NCBI RefSeq assembly: GCF_003337355.1
Contig: NZ_QPJW01000009.1
Coordinates: forward strand, 110,280 to 174,279
Source: Fontibacillus phaseoli
GTDB lineage: Bacteria; Bacillota; Bacilli; Paenibacillales; Paenibacillaceae
DNA length: 64,000 nucleotides
Reading direction: 5' to 3'
In this document: positions 53,210 to 62,797 of the stretch, piece after piece
Layout: every line of letters starts with the position of its first letter
Position numbering within the stretch: the stretch's first letter is position 1
Position numbers and translations under genes: made by a program
The notes under the pieces: model-generated
Told to the model about the DNA's origin: nothing
Database searches by the model: none
The model's input: the letters and a program-made list of their open reading frames with translations, nothing else

Positions 53210-55573
53210 TCACTTCAGTTCGGCCACCGTTACTCCGGTACCGCCTTCCCCGTAATTTCCGAGACGATAACTCTTTATATGCTTATGCCTGCGCAAATAA
53301 TCCGAAATGCCGGTGCGCAATATTCCTGTGCCTTTGCCATGAATAATGTAAATCTGTCCCAGGTTAGCCAGAAAGGCTTCGTCGATGAAGCGGTCGACCT
53401 CAATGAGCGCTTCCTCCAGATTGGCTCCGCGCAAATCGAGTTCGCTCCGAACCTGATCATCCCGCGTCCGTTTCACATTAGCTACCGTCCGTTGAGCCGG
53501 TTTCGATACCGGAGCCGAACCAACCAGCTCAAGGTCGTCCAACGCCACCTTCATCTTCATGATCCCCAGTTGTACGACCGCCTCTTTGCTCCCGGCCAGT
53601 TCCACGACATGGCCCTTTTGATTGAGGCTGTATACCATGACCTCATCTCCGGGCTGTATTTGCTGCGGCGGTTTGGCCGCTTTCCGTCCGGCCGTTTTCT
53701 TCCGTTGCTGCGGCTCGGCTTCATCCAACTGCTTGCGCGCGGCGATCAACTTGTGTTCTTTCACCGAAGCGCCTTCCTCGAGCGCCAGCTTCCTCAAGTC
53801 TTCGATGATCTTCTCGGCCTCGCCCCGGGCTTTGACGATAATCGCCCTCGCCTCTTCTTCGGCTTTCTCCAGCCTGCGGTCTCTTTGCTGCTCTAGCTTT
53901 TCCAGTTCCGCCGCGTGCCGGCCGCGCAAAGCTTCCAAATCCTTACGCAGTTTTTCCGCGGTTTCGCGCTCCTGCTCCGCGACGTTGCGGTTTTCTTCCA
54001 GCGAAGCGATCATATGCTCGACCCGCTGGTCTTCTTCCTTCACCTCGCCGCGGGCATAATTCAGAATGGCACCCGGAAGCCCGAGCCGCTCGGCGATCGC
54101 AAACGCGTTGCTTCGGCCCGGAACCCCAACCAGCAGCCGGTAAGTCGGGCTCAGCGTGGCCACGTCGAATTCCATGCTCGCGTTGATGACGCCTTTACGC
54201 TCATAGGCATAGGCCTTCAGCTCGCTGTAATGCGTGGTCGCTACCATCCGGCAGCCCAGAGAATGAATATGTTCCAGGATCGCAATGGCGAGCGCAGAAC
54301 CTTCCGCCGGATCCGTGCCGGCTCCAAGCTCATCCAGCAAAACGAGACTTTTCGTGGTCATTTTACTCAGGATCGAAATAATATTGGTCATATGGCTTGA
54401 AAAAGTACTGAGGCTTTGCTCGATACTCTGTTCATCCCCGATGTCGGCGTAAATGGCGTCAAAGACGCACAATTGGCTGCCTTCCTCCGCAGGAACGAAC
54501 AAGCCGGACATCGCCATCAGGCTAAGCAGGCCGATCGTTTTTAGCGTGACCGTCTTACCGCCGGTATTCGGTCCTGTCACGATGATACTCGAATACTGGT
54601 TGCCCAACTCCACATCGATCGGAACGACCTGCTCCGCAGGGATCAAAGGATGGCGTCCGCGTCTTAGCTTCATAAATCCGCGGTCATTCATCCGCGGCAG
54701 CGTCGCTTTCATCTGCCGGGCTATCCGCGCTTTCGCAAACATGAAATCAAGCTGTGCAAGCACATCGCTGTCGTATAACAGCAACTCCGCCTGCTCGCCG
54801 ACCTGGGCGGTAAGCTTCTGCAAAATCACTTCGATTTCCCGTTCTTCCTTCAGCCGTGTTTCCCGCAGTTTATTGTTCATGGCCACGATCGATTCAGGCT
54901 CGATAAACAGCGTCGCTCCGGAACCGGACTGATCGTGCACAATACCGCCGAAATGCGATCTGTATTCCGCCTTCACTGGAATGACGAACCGGTCTCCGCG
55001 GATCGTAATCAATTGATCCTGCAGCATCTTCGCAATGCTGGAGGAGCGGATCATCGCATCCAGCTTCTCCCGGATACGCACTTCTCCGCCCCGCAGCTCC
55101 CTGCGAATTTGCGCAAGCCCCGCACTGGCGGAATCCAGCACCTCCGCGCTGTCATCGATGCAGCGCTTGATGCCTTCTTCCAGCGTTTTCTGTTCGCTCA
55201 ACGCATCGCTCAGGGTAAACAGAAGCTCGATCGGGTGTTCTTCATGCATCGCTGACAAATAGCGCTTGATCCTGCGCGATCCTTCGAGCGTGGTTGCCAC
55301 GCCGAGCAATTCATGCGGATTCAGCGTGCCGCCGATCCGCGCCCGCTTAACGGCCGGAGTGATGTCGAGTATCCCCCCGAACGCCGGATAACCTTTTAAC
55401 CGGTCCACGGTAAAAGCTTCTTCCGTACCCTGCAGCAGCCACTTGACTTCCTCAAGTCCGGTAACGGGAGACAGCGCTTCGGCTACTGCTCTGCCAAGCG
55501 GCGTCTGCGTATATTTGGTTAATTGATCTATAATTTTTCGGTATTCCATCGTTTTTAAAATTTTGTCGTCCAA
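53210..55573 (-). CDS. mutS2: MutS2 family ATPase with Smr nuclease domain
   Basis: A 787-residue protein. The core and lever regions precede the ATPase (IIVTGPNTGGKTVTLK, then LLDELGAGTDPAEG), a KOW-like region, and a C-terminal Smr domain (LDLRGANLEEALIEV, IIHGKGTGILR). MutS2 acts on branched DNA and in ribosome rescue, not in mismatch repair. The N-terminus MDDKILKTMEYRKII matches the family, which supports the TTG start at 55573 despite a long spacing from GGGGAG. It precedes the DUF350 gene. Confidence 0.96.
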   Translation of the reverse strand: MDDKILKTMEYRKIIDQLTKYTQTPLGRAVAEALSPVTGLEEVKWLLQGTEEAFTVDRLKGYPAFGGILDITPAVKRARIGGTLNPHELLGVATTLEGSRRIKRYLSAMHEEHPIELLFTLSDALSEQKTLEEGIKRCIDDSAEVLDSASAGLAQIRRELRGGEVRIREKLDAMIRSSSIAKMLQDQLITIRGDRFVIPVKAEYRSHFGGIVHDQSGSGATLFIEPESIVAMNNKLRETRLKEEREIEVILQKLTAQVGEQAELLLYDSDVLAQLDFMFAKARIARQMKATLPRMNDRGFMKLRRGRHPLIPAEQVVPIDVELGNQYSSIIVTGPNTGGKTVTLKTIGLLSLMAMSGLFVPAEEGSQLCVFDAIYADIGDEQSIEQSLSTFSSHMTNIISILSKMTTKSLVLLDELGAGTDPAEGSALAIAILEHIHSLGCRMVATTHYSELKAYAYERKGVINASMEFDVATLSPTYRLLVGVPGRSNAFAIAERLGLPGAILNYARGEVKEEDQRVEHMIASLEENRNVAEQERETAEKLRKDLEALRGRHAAELEKLEQQRDRRLEKAEEEARAIIVKARGEAEKIIEDLRKLALEEGASVKEHKLIAARKQLDEAEPQQRKKTAGRKAAKPPQQIQPGDEVMVYSLNQKGHVVELAGSKEAVVQLGIMKMKVALDDLELVGSAPVSKPAQRTVANVKRTRDDQVRSELDLRGANLEEALIEVDRFIDEAFLANLGQIYIIHGKGTGILRTGISDYLRRHKHIKSYRLGNYGEGGTGVTVAELK

Positions 55574-55724
55574 GTACGTTCACAACTCCCCTCGGGCTAT
55601 GATTTCATTATAGCGAAACCGGTCATTTTTCGCCATTTCACACGGTCACACATAAAACAGGGCTCCACGGAACAAGATAACTGGGAATTAGGACACGCAT
55701 TTTTACAAAAGGAGGCCAAGTGCC

Positions 55725-56075
55725 ATGCATTTTCTGGGACATGTAGTACGATTCATTGTCTCAGCCCTGGTATTGCTTGTTGTAGGCTGGCTTGTTCCGC
55801 AATTCAGTATCGGCGGCTTCGGCAGCGCCCTGATGCTTGCGCTCGTCATTGCCTTGCTGGGTTGGGCTATTGAAGGTATTTTCGGTAAAAAAGTCACTCC
55901 GTTCGGACGCGGCATCGTTGGTTTCATCACCAGCGCGCTGGTGATCTGGCTGGCCCAATTTATCGTATCCGGAGTATCCGTCTCCATGATCGGGGCCCTG
56001 TTGGCCGCATTGGTTATCGGGATTATCGACCTGTTTATCCCGGTATCCACTCCATTTGAAGCCGGGAAAGATTAA
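55725..56075 (+). CDS. YvlD-like phage-holin-family IV membrane protein
   Basis: A 116-residue protein with four hydrophobic segments (IVSALVLLVVGWLVPQFSIG, ALMLALVIALLGWAIEGIFG and two more), matching the YvlD family, part of the cell-envelope stress response in B. subtilis. AGGAGG lies 9 bases before the ATG. It is a single gene divergent from mutS2 with its own terminator. Confidence 0.88.
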   Translation: MHFLGHVVRFIVSALVLLVVGWLVPQFSIGGFGSALMLALVIALLGWAIEGIFGKKVTPFGRGIVGFITSALVIWLAQFIVSGVSVSMIGALLAALVIGIIDLFIPVSTPFEAGKD

Positions 56076-56116
56076 TCCCTTCTACCGGACTTTAAAGTTA
56101 TAGATACACAACAGCG

Positions 56117-56146
56117 ATCCGCCCGGACCTTCGGCACCGGGCGGAT
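56117..56146 (+). terminator. terminator-like hairpin after yvlD-type gene
   Basis: Perfect ATCCGCCCGG/CCGGGCGGAT arms; the following T-rich stretch is weak. Confidence 0.65.
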
Positions 56147-56266
56147 TGTCCGTTTGCAAGGAAGATGTTCACCAAATCTCCAAACCTTGTTTTCATCGAC
56201 TCTTTTCAACTACGATATAATATTCTTGAAATTGTCATAAAAATATTAATATCGTGGGTGATTATC

Positions 56267-56641
56267 GTGAAAAAGATAGTTGCATTTCTGATGAGTTCTG
56301 TTCTCTTGTTGGTTTTGGCAGCGTGCGGAAGCGGTTCGGCATCGAACAGCAGCGCTGAAGTAAGCCATGTTAAACCGGAAGCTGAACTGGTGATCGAAGC
56401 TACAAACTATACATTTGACCAGAACGAATACCACTTAAAGAAAGACGTACCCGTGAAGATTACGTTCAAAAGTTCGGAAGGAAACCACGGGATGCTGGTC
56501 CCCGGTCTAAAGCTGCAGCTTAAAGGCAAGGAAGATTCCGCTGTGATCATCCCCAAAGAGACAGGGGAATTCGAATTATCCTGTTCGGTGATGTGCGGAA
56601 CCGGGCATAGCGCCATGATTTCTAAAATTATCGTAGAATAA
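56267..56641 (+). CDS. free-standing CuA-type cupredoxin lipoprotein
   Basis: A 124-residue lipoprotein with signal MKKIVAFLMSSVLLLVLAAC, lipid attachment at Cys20. The single domain has a cupredoxin pattern (EATNYTFDQNEYHLKKDVPV). His74 (EGNHGM) and the cluster CSVMCGTGHSAM with Cys106, Cys110, His114 and Met117 match the CuA ligands of cytochrome oxidase subunit II; the backbone-ligand Glu is Val here. It has no oxidase membrane domain. It may carry or deliver copper or electrons outside the cell. The start is GTG at 56267, placing the signal peptide first. Confidence 0.85.
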   Translation: MKKIVAFLMSSVLLLVLAACGSGSASNSSAEVSHVKPEAELVIEATNYTFDQNEYHLKKDVPVKITFKSSEGNHGMLVPGLKLQLKGKEDSAVIIPKETGEFELSCSVMCGTGHSAMISKIIVE

Positions 56642-56647
56642 GAGAGT

Positions 56648-56678
56648 AGAGCCCCCGGCGAAAAACGCCGGGGGCTCT
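56648..56678 (+). terminator. terminator of CuA lipoprotein gene
   Basis: Thirteen-base perfect arms AGAGCCCCCGGCG/CGCCGGGGGCTCT with a 5-base loop, followed by AT-rich sequence. Confidence 0.85.
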
Positions 56679-56715
56679 ATTATATGAATGGACTGACAAA
56701 ACCCGATGTGTGGAT

Positions 56716-58263
56716 TTAATTCTGATCCTGCTCGATCAGTTCAATCCATTCATTATATTCGGTCTGCAGCTTTGCATAATCTTCCCTTAGACGCTTGTAT
56801 TCTTCCTCTTTATCTTGCACATTCTCCCGCTCCAGTTCGCGTTCCGCCTGAAGCAAACGATACTCGTGGGACACGATCTCAAAACTTTCCGAAACTTGCC
56901 GCAGTTCCTCGGCGATGCGATCCTTCTCCTGCTCCAGTTCCCGGTAATCGGTTGACAGATTCAACACTTGTTCGCCACCGCTCGCACACTCCTGCTGCCA
57001 TTCCGCAAGCTGACGCTGCAGTTCGGCTTCCGTTTCGCGCCAGGAAGCCAATTCCTCCTCCGCCGACTTAAGTTGTTCTCTCCATTCGCGTTCACGACGT
57101 TCGGCAGCCTGACGGGAATCATCCTGCTCTTCGGCCAATGCCGCATATTCCTGCATCTCTTGCTCAAGTTCCTGCAATCGTCCGTTTAACTTGCCAATTT
57201 CCGCTTCCAGCCGCCGCTTGTCTTCGCCCGCAGATTGTGCGGTAAGCAGCGCAGATTCTCTTTCACGCTCACTCTGCTCAAGTCTGGCGCGAAGGGAATC
57301 AAGTTCACCCGCCAATTTCCCGGACTTGTCCTTTTCCAGAGATACTTTTTCCTTGGCCGACGCCAATTCGCCATTCAAGGTATTTAATTGCTCCTCCAGC
57401 TTTTCCGTCCGGCTGATCGCCTCTAACTGACCGATTTCCAAACGGCTGAGTTCTTCGTTCCGTTTATCCGCAAGCTTATGCCACGAAGTTTCGTTCTGCA
57501 CGGCAGCCGCAAGCTCCGAACGCAGCTTATCTTCCCGCTCCTTAGCTTCTTGAAGCAGACGGGCCTGTTTCTTGGCTTCGGCATCGGCAGCCTGCAGCGT
57601 TTGTTGCGCCAGCTTATACTGCTGCTCCAGCTTCAGGCTAATCTCCTTAGCCCGCTGTTCAGCCGTCTTTGCCGCTTCCTCACGCTGCTGGGATGCTTTG
57701 AGTTGCTCGGACAGCTTCACGCGCTCTTCTTTCTCCTTACGAATATCCTGTTCCGCGGTGCGTAATTTTGCCTGAATTTGCGTACTACTTCCGCGTTGCT
57801 CCGCTAACTGCCGCTCCAGCTCTTGAATCCGGACGGTCAGTTTCCGGCACTCTGCATCGCGCTCTTTCAGCGAATCTTCGCTTCGAGCTGCCTGCTCCGC
57901 GAGCAACTTCTTGTCGCTTTTCAGTTGAAGATGCTCCTCCTGAAGTCCCTTATGATCATTTTCCTGCTTCGCGTGGAGCGCCTGCATCACTGAGATCTCC
58001 TGTTTGAGATCACCTTTCTCCTGCTGAACCTGTTTCAGTTCGCTTTGAAGCTGTTCACTTCTTACAGCCTCCTCCGCCATACGGACAGCCGCCAGCACCG
58101 CCAGGCGCGGAATGTCCAGATGGGTATACATCTTGGCGATGGAACGCATTTGCTCATCAACTCGACGGGCAACCTGCTTCATGTAATCAGCATTGCTGCC
58201 AACGATTTTATAAGAAGTTCCGTATATTTCCACATTTACACTAATACGGTCAGGGGTATTCAC
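56716..58263 (-). CDS. zapA: ZapA domain fused to a long coiled coil
   Basis: A 515-residue protein. Residues 1-85 form a ZapA domain, the FtsZ-ring stabiliser (RISVNVEIYGTSYKIVGSNA, then RRVDEQMRSIAKMYTHLDIP, VLAAVRMAEE). The remaining 430 residues are an almost unbroken coiled coil rich in Glu, Leu, Gln and Lys. ZapA is normally about 85-110 residues. It follows pheST as in B. subtilis. The GTG at 58263 has AGGAGG 9 bases upstream; a TTG 2 codons earlier is too close. It probably bundles FtsZ or tethers it to a partner. Confidence 0.88.
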   Translation of the reverse strand: MNTPDRISVNVEIYGTSYKIVGSNADYMKQVARRVDEQMRSIAKMYTHLDIPRLAVLAAVRMAEEAVRSEQLQSELKQVQQEKGDLKQEISVMQALHAKQENDHKGLQEEHLQLKSDKKLLAEQAARSEDSLKERDAECRKLTVRIQELERQLAEQRGSSTQIQAKLRTAEQDIRKEKEERVKLSEQLKASQQREEAAKTAEQRAKEISLKLEQQYKLAQQTLQAADAEAKKQARLLQEAKEREDKLRSELAAAVQNETSWHKLADKRNEELSRLEIGQLEAISRTEKLEEQLNTLNGELASAKEKVSLEKDKSGKLAGELDSLRARLEQSERERESALLTAQSAGEDKRRLEAEIGKLNGRLQELEQEMQEYAALAEEQDDSRQAAERREREWREQLKSAEEELASWRETEAELQRQLAEWQQECASGGEQVLNLSTDYRELEQEKDRIAEELRQVSESFEIVSHEYRLLQAERELERENVQDKEEEYKRLREDYAKLQTEYNEWIELIEQDQN

Positions 58264-58319
58264 AGCCAAGTGCCTCCTTCAGTCCGGGTTTGATCTCAGA
58301 TGTCTGTATTTGCACGAAA

Positions 58320-58361
58320 GTCACATCGAATCGTTACTTACAAAGAAAGATTCGATGTGAC
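58320..58361 (-). terminator. pheST terminator
   Basis: Perfect 13-base arms GTCACATCGAATC/GATTCGATGTGAC in the gap between pheT and the zapA-type gene. Confidence 0.75.
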
Positions 58362-58376
58362 TCCGTTCAATTCCTG

Positions 58377-60827
58377 CTATTTTCTCAATTCTGCAGCAAA
58401 AGTTTGCTCCAGAGCCGCAATGACGGTTTCATGCACTCCGGTTACCTCTTCGTCGGTCAGTGTCCGTTCCATGTGACGGTATACCAGAGACAAGGCTACG
58501 CTCTTTTTGCCCTCGCCCAGCTTGGTGCCGGTAAATATGTCGAAAACTTCAACAGATTCAAGCCATTCTCCAGCCGTTTGAGTAATCTTAGAAATCAGAG
58601 CCCCTGCTTCCACATGGCTATCCACAACGACCGCAATGTCCCGCTGCATCGCCGGGAAGCGTGGCAGATCCCGGTATGCTACGGTTTCGCCGGCATACTC
58701 GTAAAGAGGTCCGAGCAACAGTTCGGCTACATACGTATCTTCAAGGTCCATGTCCCGTTGCAGTTCCGGATGCAGTTGTCCTAGCGTGCCGATTCTTAGC
58801 CCGCCTTCCGGAGTATTCAGGTAAAGTGAAGCTGAACGCCCGGGATGGAACCCTTGAGGTTCATCAGCCCGATAAGAAACGGCATCGCCAAGTCCAAGAT
58901 ATTCAAACAGACTTTCCAGAGCGCCTTTCAGATCAAAGAAATCCACCTTCTCGGCCGGAGCGTTCCAGCGTTTGACTCCGCGGTTACCAGTAAGCAGCAG
59001 ACCTAGCACAGGCAATTCCCTCGGTTGCTCCTGCAAATGCTCATCTTTTCCATGGAAAACCGTGCCGATTTCGAACAAGGCAAGCTCGTCGTGTTTACGG
59101 TTCCGGTTATACTGTGCCATATCGATCAACCCCGGCAAAAGGCTGCCGCGCAGCACGCTGCGGTCCTCGCTCATCGGCATGGCCAACTTCACTTCATGTC
59201 CACCTTCACCCGGCGCAGGGAATTTACCGCTAGCCCCTTCACGGATGAAGGAATAGCCCATCGTCTCCTGCCAACCTCCGTGTACGAGCAGGCCGCGAAG
59301 CGCCCGCCGCAAAGCTTGCGGCTTAGTATATCCTCCGGCAGTCGAAGGTCCCTCGATCATCGTAACCGGAATATTGTCATAGCCGTATAAACGGGCGATC
59401 TCTTCAATCAGATCCACGTCGCGGGTGATGTCTCCCCGGCGGGTCGGAACGCGAACTTCGAGCGTATTCCCTTCCAGATCTCCGCAGTCAAAGTGCAAGC
59501 GAATCAGAAGAGCTTTCGTTTCCAGAGCCGAAATGTCCGTGCCCAGATAGGCGTTCATTTTATTCAGCGATAAAGTAATCGTACGATCCTGCGGTTCTGC
59601 AGTAACTGACTGAACTACGCCCTCCTGTACTTTGCCGCCGGCGAATTCCACCATCAACGATGCCGCGCGGTCCAGTGCCGGAAGCACCCTAGCCGGGTCT
59701 ACTTCCTTTTCGAACCGCAGCGATGCCTCAGAACGGAGACCGAGCTGACGCGACGTTTTACGTACGGAACCGCCGTCGAACTTGGCCGACTCCAGCACGA
59801 TGTTCATGGTGGTTTCCGTCACTTCGGAATCCAGTCCGCCCATTACGCCGGCCAAGCCTACGGGCCGATCTTCGCCGTCCACGATTAACAGCGCTCCCGC
59901 TTCAAGCTTGCGCTCCTGTCCGTCCAGCGTAACCAAGGTCTCGCCTTCTTTGGCCTCGCGCACGCCGATTGCGTTCCCCGCGATCTTATCGGCATCAAAA
60001 GCATGGAGCGGTTGCCCATACTCCAGCATCACATAATTCGTAATGTCCACAATATTGTTAATCGGACGGACGCCCGCCGCCATCAGACGACTTTGCATCC
60101 AGAGCGGCGAGACGCCAATCTTTACGCCCGAAATATACCGGACCGCATAACGGCTGCACAGATCCGGGGATTGTATACTTACAGAAATCCGGCCGCTTGC
60201 CGGTTCAGCCACTTCGATCAGTTCTTTCTCCGGATGAGGGAGCTTCACATCCCGGCCCACAATCGCGCCAACTTCATAAGCCGCCCCAAGCATGCTGAGG
60301 CAATCCGAGCGGTTCGGGGTCAGGTCGAAATCCAGCACCTGATCGTCCAGATGCAGCAGTTTTGTGACCGGCGTGCCGATCTCGCTGTTTTCAGGCAGTA
60401 CCAGGATACCCTCCTGTTGTTCCTTTGGCAGCAATTTATCGTTCAGGCCAAGCTCTTTGGCCGAGCAAATCATGCCTTGCGAAGGGATGCCGCGCAACTT
60501 CGCTTTCTTGATTTCCAGCCCGCCCGGAAGCTTTGCCCCGACAAGGGCGACAGGCACCTTCTGTCCGGCATCCACATTTTTCGCGCCGCAAACGATTTGC
60601 AAGTCTTCCCCTGCGCCGGCATCGACGATGCAGACGTTCAATTTATCGGCATCCGGATGCTTTTCCTTGCTTTTCACGTAACCGACTACAACTTTGGTAA
60701 CTCCTTTATTCCGATCCTCGACCGAGTCGATTTCGATGCCGGAACGCGTAATCAGCTCAGCAAGCTCCTGAATATCTACATTTTCCAGCGAAACATATTG
60801 TGATAACCATTCGGTTGATACTTTCAT
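58377..60827 (-). CDS. pheT: phenylalanyl-tRNA synthetase beta subunit
   Basis: An 816-residue subunit with an EMAP-like tRNA-binding domain near residues 40-150, the B3/B4 editing region, B5 domain and core, and a C-terminal ferredoxin-fold anticodon-binding domain (DLPRFPAMQRDIAVVVDSHV). It forms an alpha2-beta2 enzyme with PheS. It starts 26 bases after pheS ends and is in the same T-box-controlled transcript. Confidence 0.97.
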   Translation of the reverse strand: MKVSTEWLSQYVSLENVDIQELAELITRSGIEIDSVEDRNKGVTKVVVGYVKSKEKHPDADKLNVCIVDAGAGEDLQIVCGAKNVDAGQKVPVALVGAKLPGGLEIKKAKLRGIPSQGMICSAKELGLNDKLLPKEQQEGILVLPENSEIGTPVTKLLHLDDQVLDFDLTPNRSDCLSMLGAAYEVGAIVGRDVKLPHPEKELIEVAEPASGRISVSIQSPDLCSRYAVRYISGVKIGVSPLWMQSRLMAAGVRPINNIVDITNYVMLEYGQPLHAFDADKIAGNAIGVREAKEGETLVTLDGQERKLEAGALLIVDGEDRPVGLAGVMGGLDSEVTETTMNIVLESAKFDGGSVRKTSRQLGLRSEASLRFEKEVDPARVLPALDRAASLMVEFAGGKVQEGVVQSVTAEPQDRTITLSLNKMNAYLGTDISALETKALLIRLHFDCGDLEGNTLEVRVPTRRGDITRDVDLIEEIARLYGYDNIPVTMIEGPSTAGGYTKPQALRRALRGLLVHGGWQETMGYSFIREGASGKFPAPGEGGHEVKLAMPMSEDRSVLRGSLLPGLIDMAQYNRNRKHDELALFEIGTVFHGKDEHLQEQPRELPVLGLLLTGNRGVKRWNAPAEKVDFFDLKGALESLFEYLGLGDAVSYRADEPQGFHPGRSASLYLNTPEGGLRIGTLGQLHPELQRDMDLEDTYVAELLLGPLYEYAGETVAYRDLPRFPAMQRDIAVVVDSHVEAGALISKITQTAGEWLESVEVFDIFTGTKLGEGKKSVALSLVYRHMERTLTDEEVTGVHETVIAALEQTFAAELRK

Positions 60828-60853
60828 GTCAATTCCCCTTCCTTTTCCGTGGC

Positions 60854-61888
60854 CTAGACTCTGGCAAACTGCTGCAGGAAACGCAGATCGTTATTGTAGA
60901 AGTGGCGGATGTCGTCGACGCCGTATTTCAACATCGCGATCCGCTCTACGCCCATTCCGAACGCGAATCCGCTGTATTGTTCCGGATCGTATCCGCTCAT
61001 TTCCAGCACGCGCGGATGAACCATTCCGCTGCCCAAAATCTCCAGCCAACCGGAGTTCTTACATACCCGGCAGCCGTTTCCTCCGCATTTCACGCAGGTA
61101 ACGTCAACCTCGACGCTCGGCTCGGTGAACGGGAAGAAGCTTGGACGAAGGCGAATTTGCGTATTCGCTCCGAACATCTTGCGGGTGAATTCCAGCAGTG
61201 TTCCCTTGAGATCGCTCATGCGAATCCTTTTGCCAACCACCAGGCCTTCGATTTGATGGAACTGGAAGGAATGGGTCGCATCATCGTCATCGCGGCGGAA
61301 TACGCGTCCCGGACAAATCACCTTGATCGGAACTTCCCCTTTCATGTCTTCCATCGTACGAACCTGAACCGGAGAAGTCTGGGTACGCATCAGCAAATCT
61401 TCGGTCAAGTAAAAAGAGTCTTGCATATCGCGGGCCGGATGGTTTTTCGGCAAATTCAGCGCCTCGAAGTTGTAATAGTCCGTTTCCACCTCGGGACCTT
61501 CTGCGATCTTGTATCCCATCCCGATAAAAATGTCTTCAATCTCCTGAATGACCTGGTTAAGCGGGTGTACGGCCCCCTGCTTAAGCGGTCGTCCGGGCAA
61601 GGTAACGTCAACCTTCTCGGCTGCGAGCCGGCCCTCGGTCTCTTTCCGCTGGAAATCGTTCTGCTTCTCCTCAATCAGCGCTTCGATCACCGCGCGCACG
61701 TCATTGGCCACCTGGCCGATCACCGGCCGTTCCTCGGCGCTGAGCCCGCCCATACCCCGAAGAATCTCGGTGAGGGCGCCTTTTTTACCCAGATATTTGA
61801 CCCGCAGGTCGTTGAGATGAATGGCGTCGGCCGCTTTGCCAAGCTGTTCCATCGCTTCGTGTTTGAGTGCCTCCAAAGTTTCTTTCAT
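60854..61888 (-). CDS. pheS: phenylalanyl-tRNA synthetase alpha subunit
   Basis: A 344-residue catalytic subunit. [33 protein letters not shown], the SFQFHQIEG motif and the C-terminal [19 protein letters not shown] are class II signatures. The start at 61888 (GGGGG 8 bases upstream) is preferred to a TTG two codons earlier. It follows a T-box leader. Confidence 0.97.
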   Translation of the reverse strand: MKETLEALKHEAMEQLGKAADAIHLNDLRVKYLGKKGALTEILRGMGGLSAEERPVIGQVANDVRAVIEALIEEKQNDFQRKETEGRLAAEKVDVTLPGRPLKQGAVHPLNQVIQEIEDIFIGMGYKIAEGPEVETDYYNFEALNLPKNHPARDMQDSFYLTEDLLMRTQTSPVQVRTMEDMKGEVPIKVICPGRVFRRDDDDATHSFQFHQIEGLVVGKRIRMSDLKGTLLEFTRKMFGANTQIRLRPSFFPFTEPSVEVDVTCVKCGGNGCRVCKNSGWLEILGSGMVHPRVLEMSGYDPEQYSGFAFGMGVERIAMLKYGVDDIRHFYNNDLRFLQQFARV

Positions 61889-61934
61889 CGACAAATCCCC
61901 CTTAAGCTTTATAAATCAGTGTTGGTCCAGAAAA

Positions 61935-62255
61935 CAAAAAAGGCCTCTTCTCCCGGAAAGGGACGAAAAGACCGTGGTACCACCCTTGTTAGAGTCTCTA
62001 TAACCCGCTGCCGGAAGCCCCGAAACGGACCTCCCCAAAGGATAAGACTCTCACTTTATCGGCGTAACGGGCCGCAGCCGGTATCCTCTACTGCACCGCT
62101 TAATGCCGGATTACGGCTAGCGGGGTTCAAGGAACTGCTCCGGAGCGAACTTCGACAGCCTGATTCCATAGAGACGCTCTCAATCACTGACGTCTCCTCC
62201 CTGTAAGGAGGCTTCTGCCTACTCTTCTCCATCATTGCATTTACTTTTTGACTTA
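61935..62255 (-). ncRNA. T-box leader of pheST
   Basis: On the minus strand the T-box sequence AAGGGTGGTACCACGGT (61987-61971) is followed by a terminator with GGTCTTTTCGTCCC/GGGAGAAGAGGCC arms and TTTTTT (61970-61935). The upstream region can form Stem I; a TTC in GAGCAGTTCCTTG is a possible phenylalanine specifier. Uncharged tRNA-Phe would promote read-through. Confidence 0.92.
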
Positions 62256-62261
62256 CCTGAT

Positions 62262-62290
62262 ATTATATGCAAAGTTTTGTACAATGGCAA
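62262..62290 (-). promoter_or_regulatory. pheST promoter
   Basis: On the minus strand TTGCCA (62290-62285) and TATAAT (62267-62262) are spaced by 17 bases, just upstream of the T-box 5' end. The remaining space to ywbE (62291-62488) contains nothing I can name. Confidence 0.75.
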
Positions 62291-62488
62291 GCCGTAGCGG
62301 TCAACCACGGCATCTGAGGCAACCTCTGTAATAATACGTTCGATCTGCCGCCCTCCCCAACAACTCCGTCGTTTATCGTCAGTAACTGTCCAATCCGTGC
62401 ATTTTGGATATCCATCAGGTTGTGGTATCGTATAGGATAATTCTAATTTGAATTGCAAAAAATGCGACTTGAGGAGATATACCCAACC

Positions 62489-62695
62489 ATGAACGGAACT
62501 GTACGCAAAAATATTGCTCCGGGTCTGACCGTCGACATCGTGTTGAAAAAAGACCAGCCGACTGGACGACTTACTCGCGGCATCGTCAAAGATATTCTGA
62601 CCAACTCGCCGAACCATCCACATGGGATCAAGGTCCGGCTGCAAGACGGCCAGGTGGGCCGCGTCAAAGTCATCATCCCGGACGGGAACAAATAA
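62489..62695 (+). CDS. ywbE: YwbE-family protein (DUF2196)
   Basis: A 68-residue protein. GLTVDIVLKKDQPTGRLTRG, DILTNSPNHPHGIKVRLQDG and GQVGRVKVII are nearly diagnostic of YwbE, a small protein of unknown function. The ATG at 62489 matches the family N-terminus (MNG...); GAGGAGAT lies upstream though with a long spacing. It is divergent from pheS and shares a terminator with the stress gene. Confidence 0.9.
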   Translation: MNGTVRKNIAPGLTVDIVLKKDQPTGRLTRGIVKDILTNSPNHPHGIKVRLQDGQVGRVKVIIPDGNK

Positions 62696-62726
62696 ACCGG
62701 TTTCACAAACACCATGAAAATAATTG

Positions 62727-62752
62727 AAAGGACAGCCTGAAGGCTGTCCTTT
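62727..62752. terminator. bidirectional terminator between ywbE and stress protein gene
   Basis: AAAGGACAGCCT/AGGCTGTCCTTT arms with a 2-base loop sequence, T-rich on the plus strand, between two convergent genes. Confidence 0.85.
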
Positions 62753-62797
62753 CTTTTGGAACAAATAAAGCTGTAACTCCACCGCAAAGACAGCAAA

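Noticed and set aside
60800..62206. 468-codon plus-strand open frame opposite pheS and its T-box
   Set aside because: It crosses a conserved gene and a structured RNA leader, and the product has no domain.
62219..62782. 187-codon minus-strand open frame over ywbE and the pheST promoter
   Set aside because: It covers a conserved YwbE gene on the other strand and the pheST promoter region. No family match.
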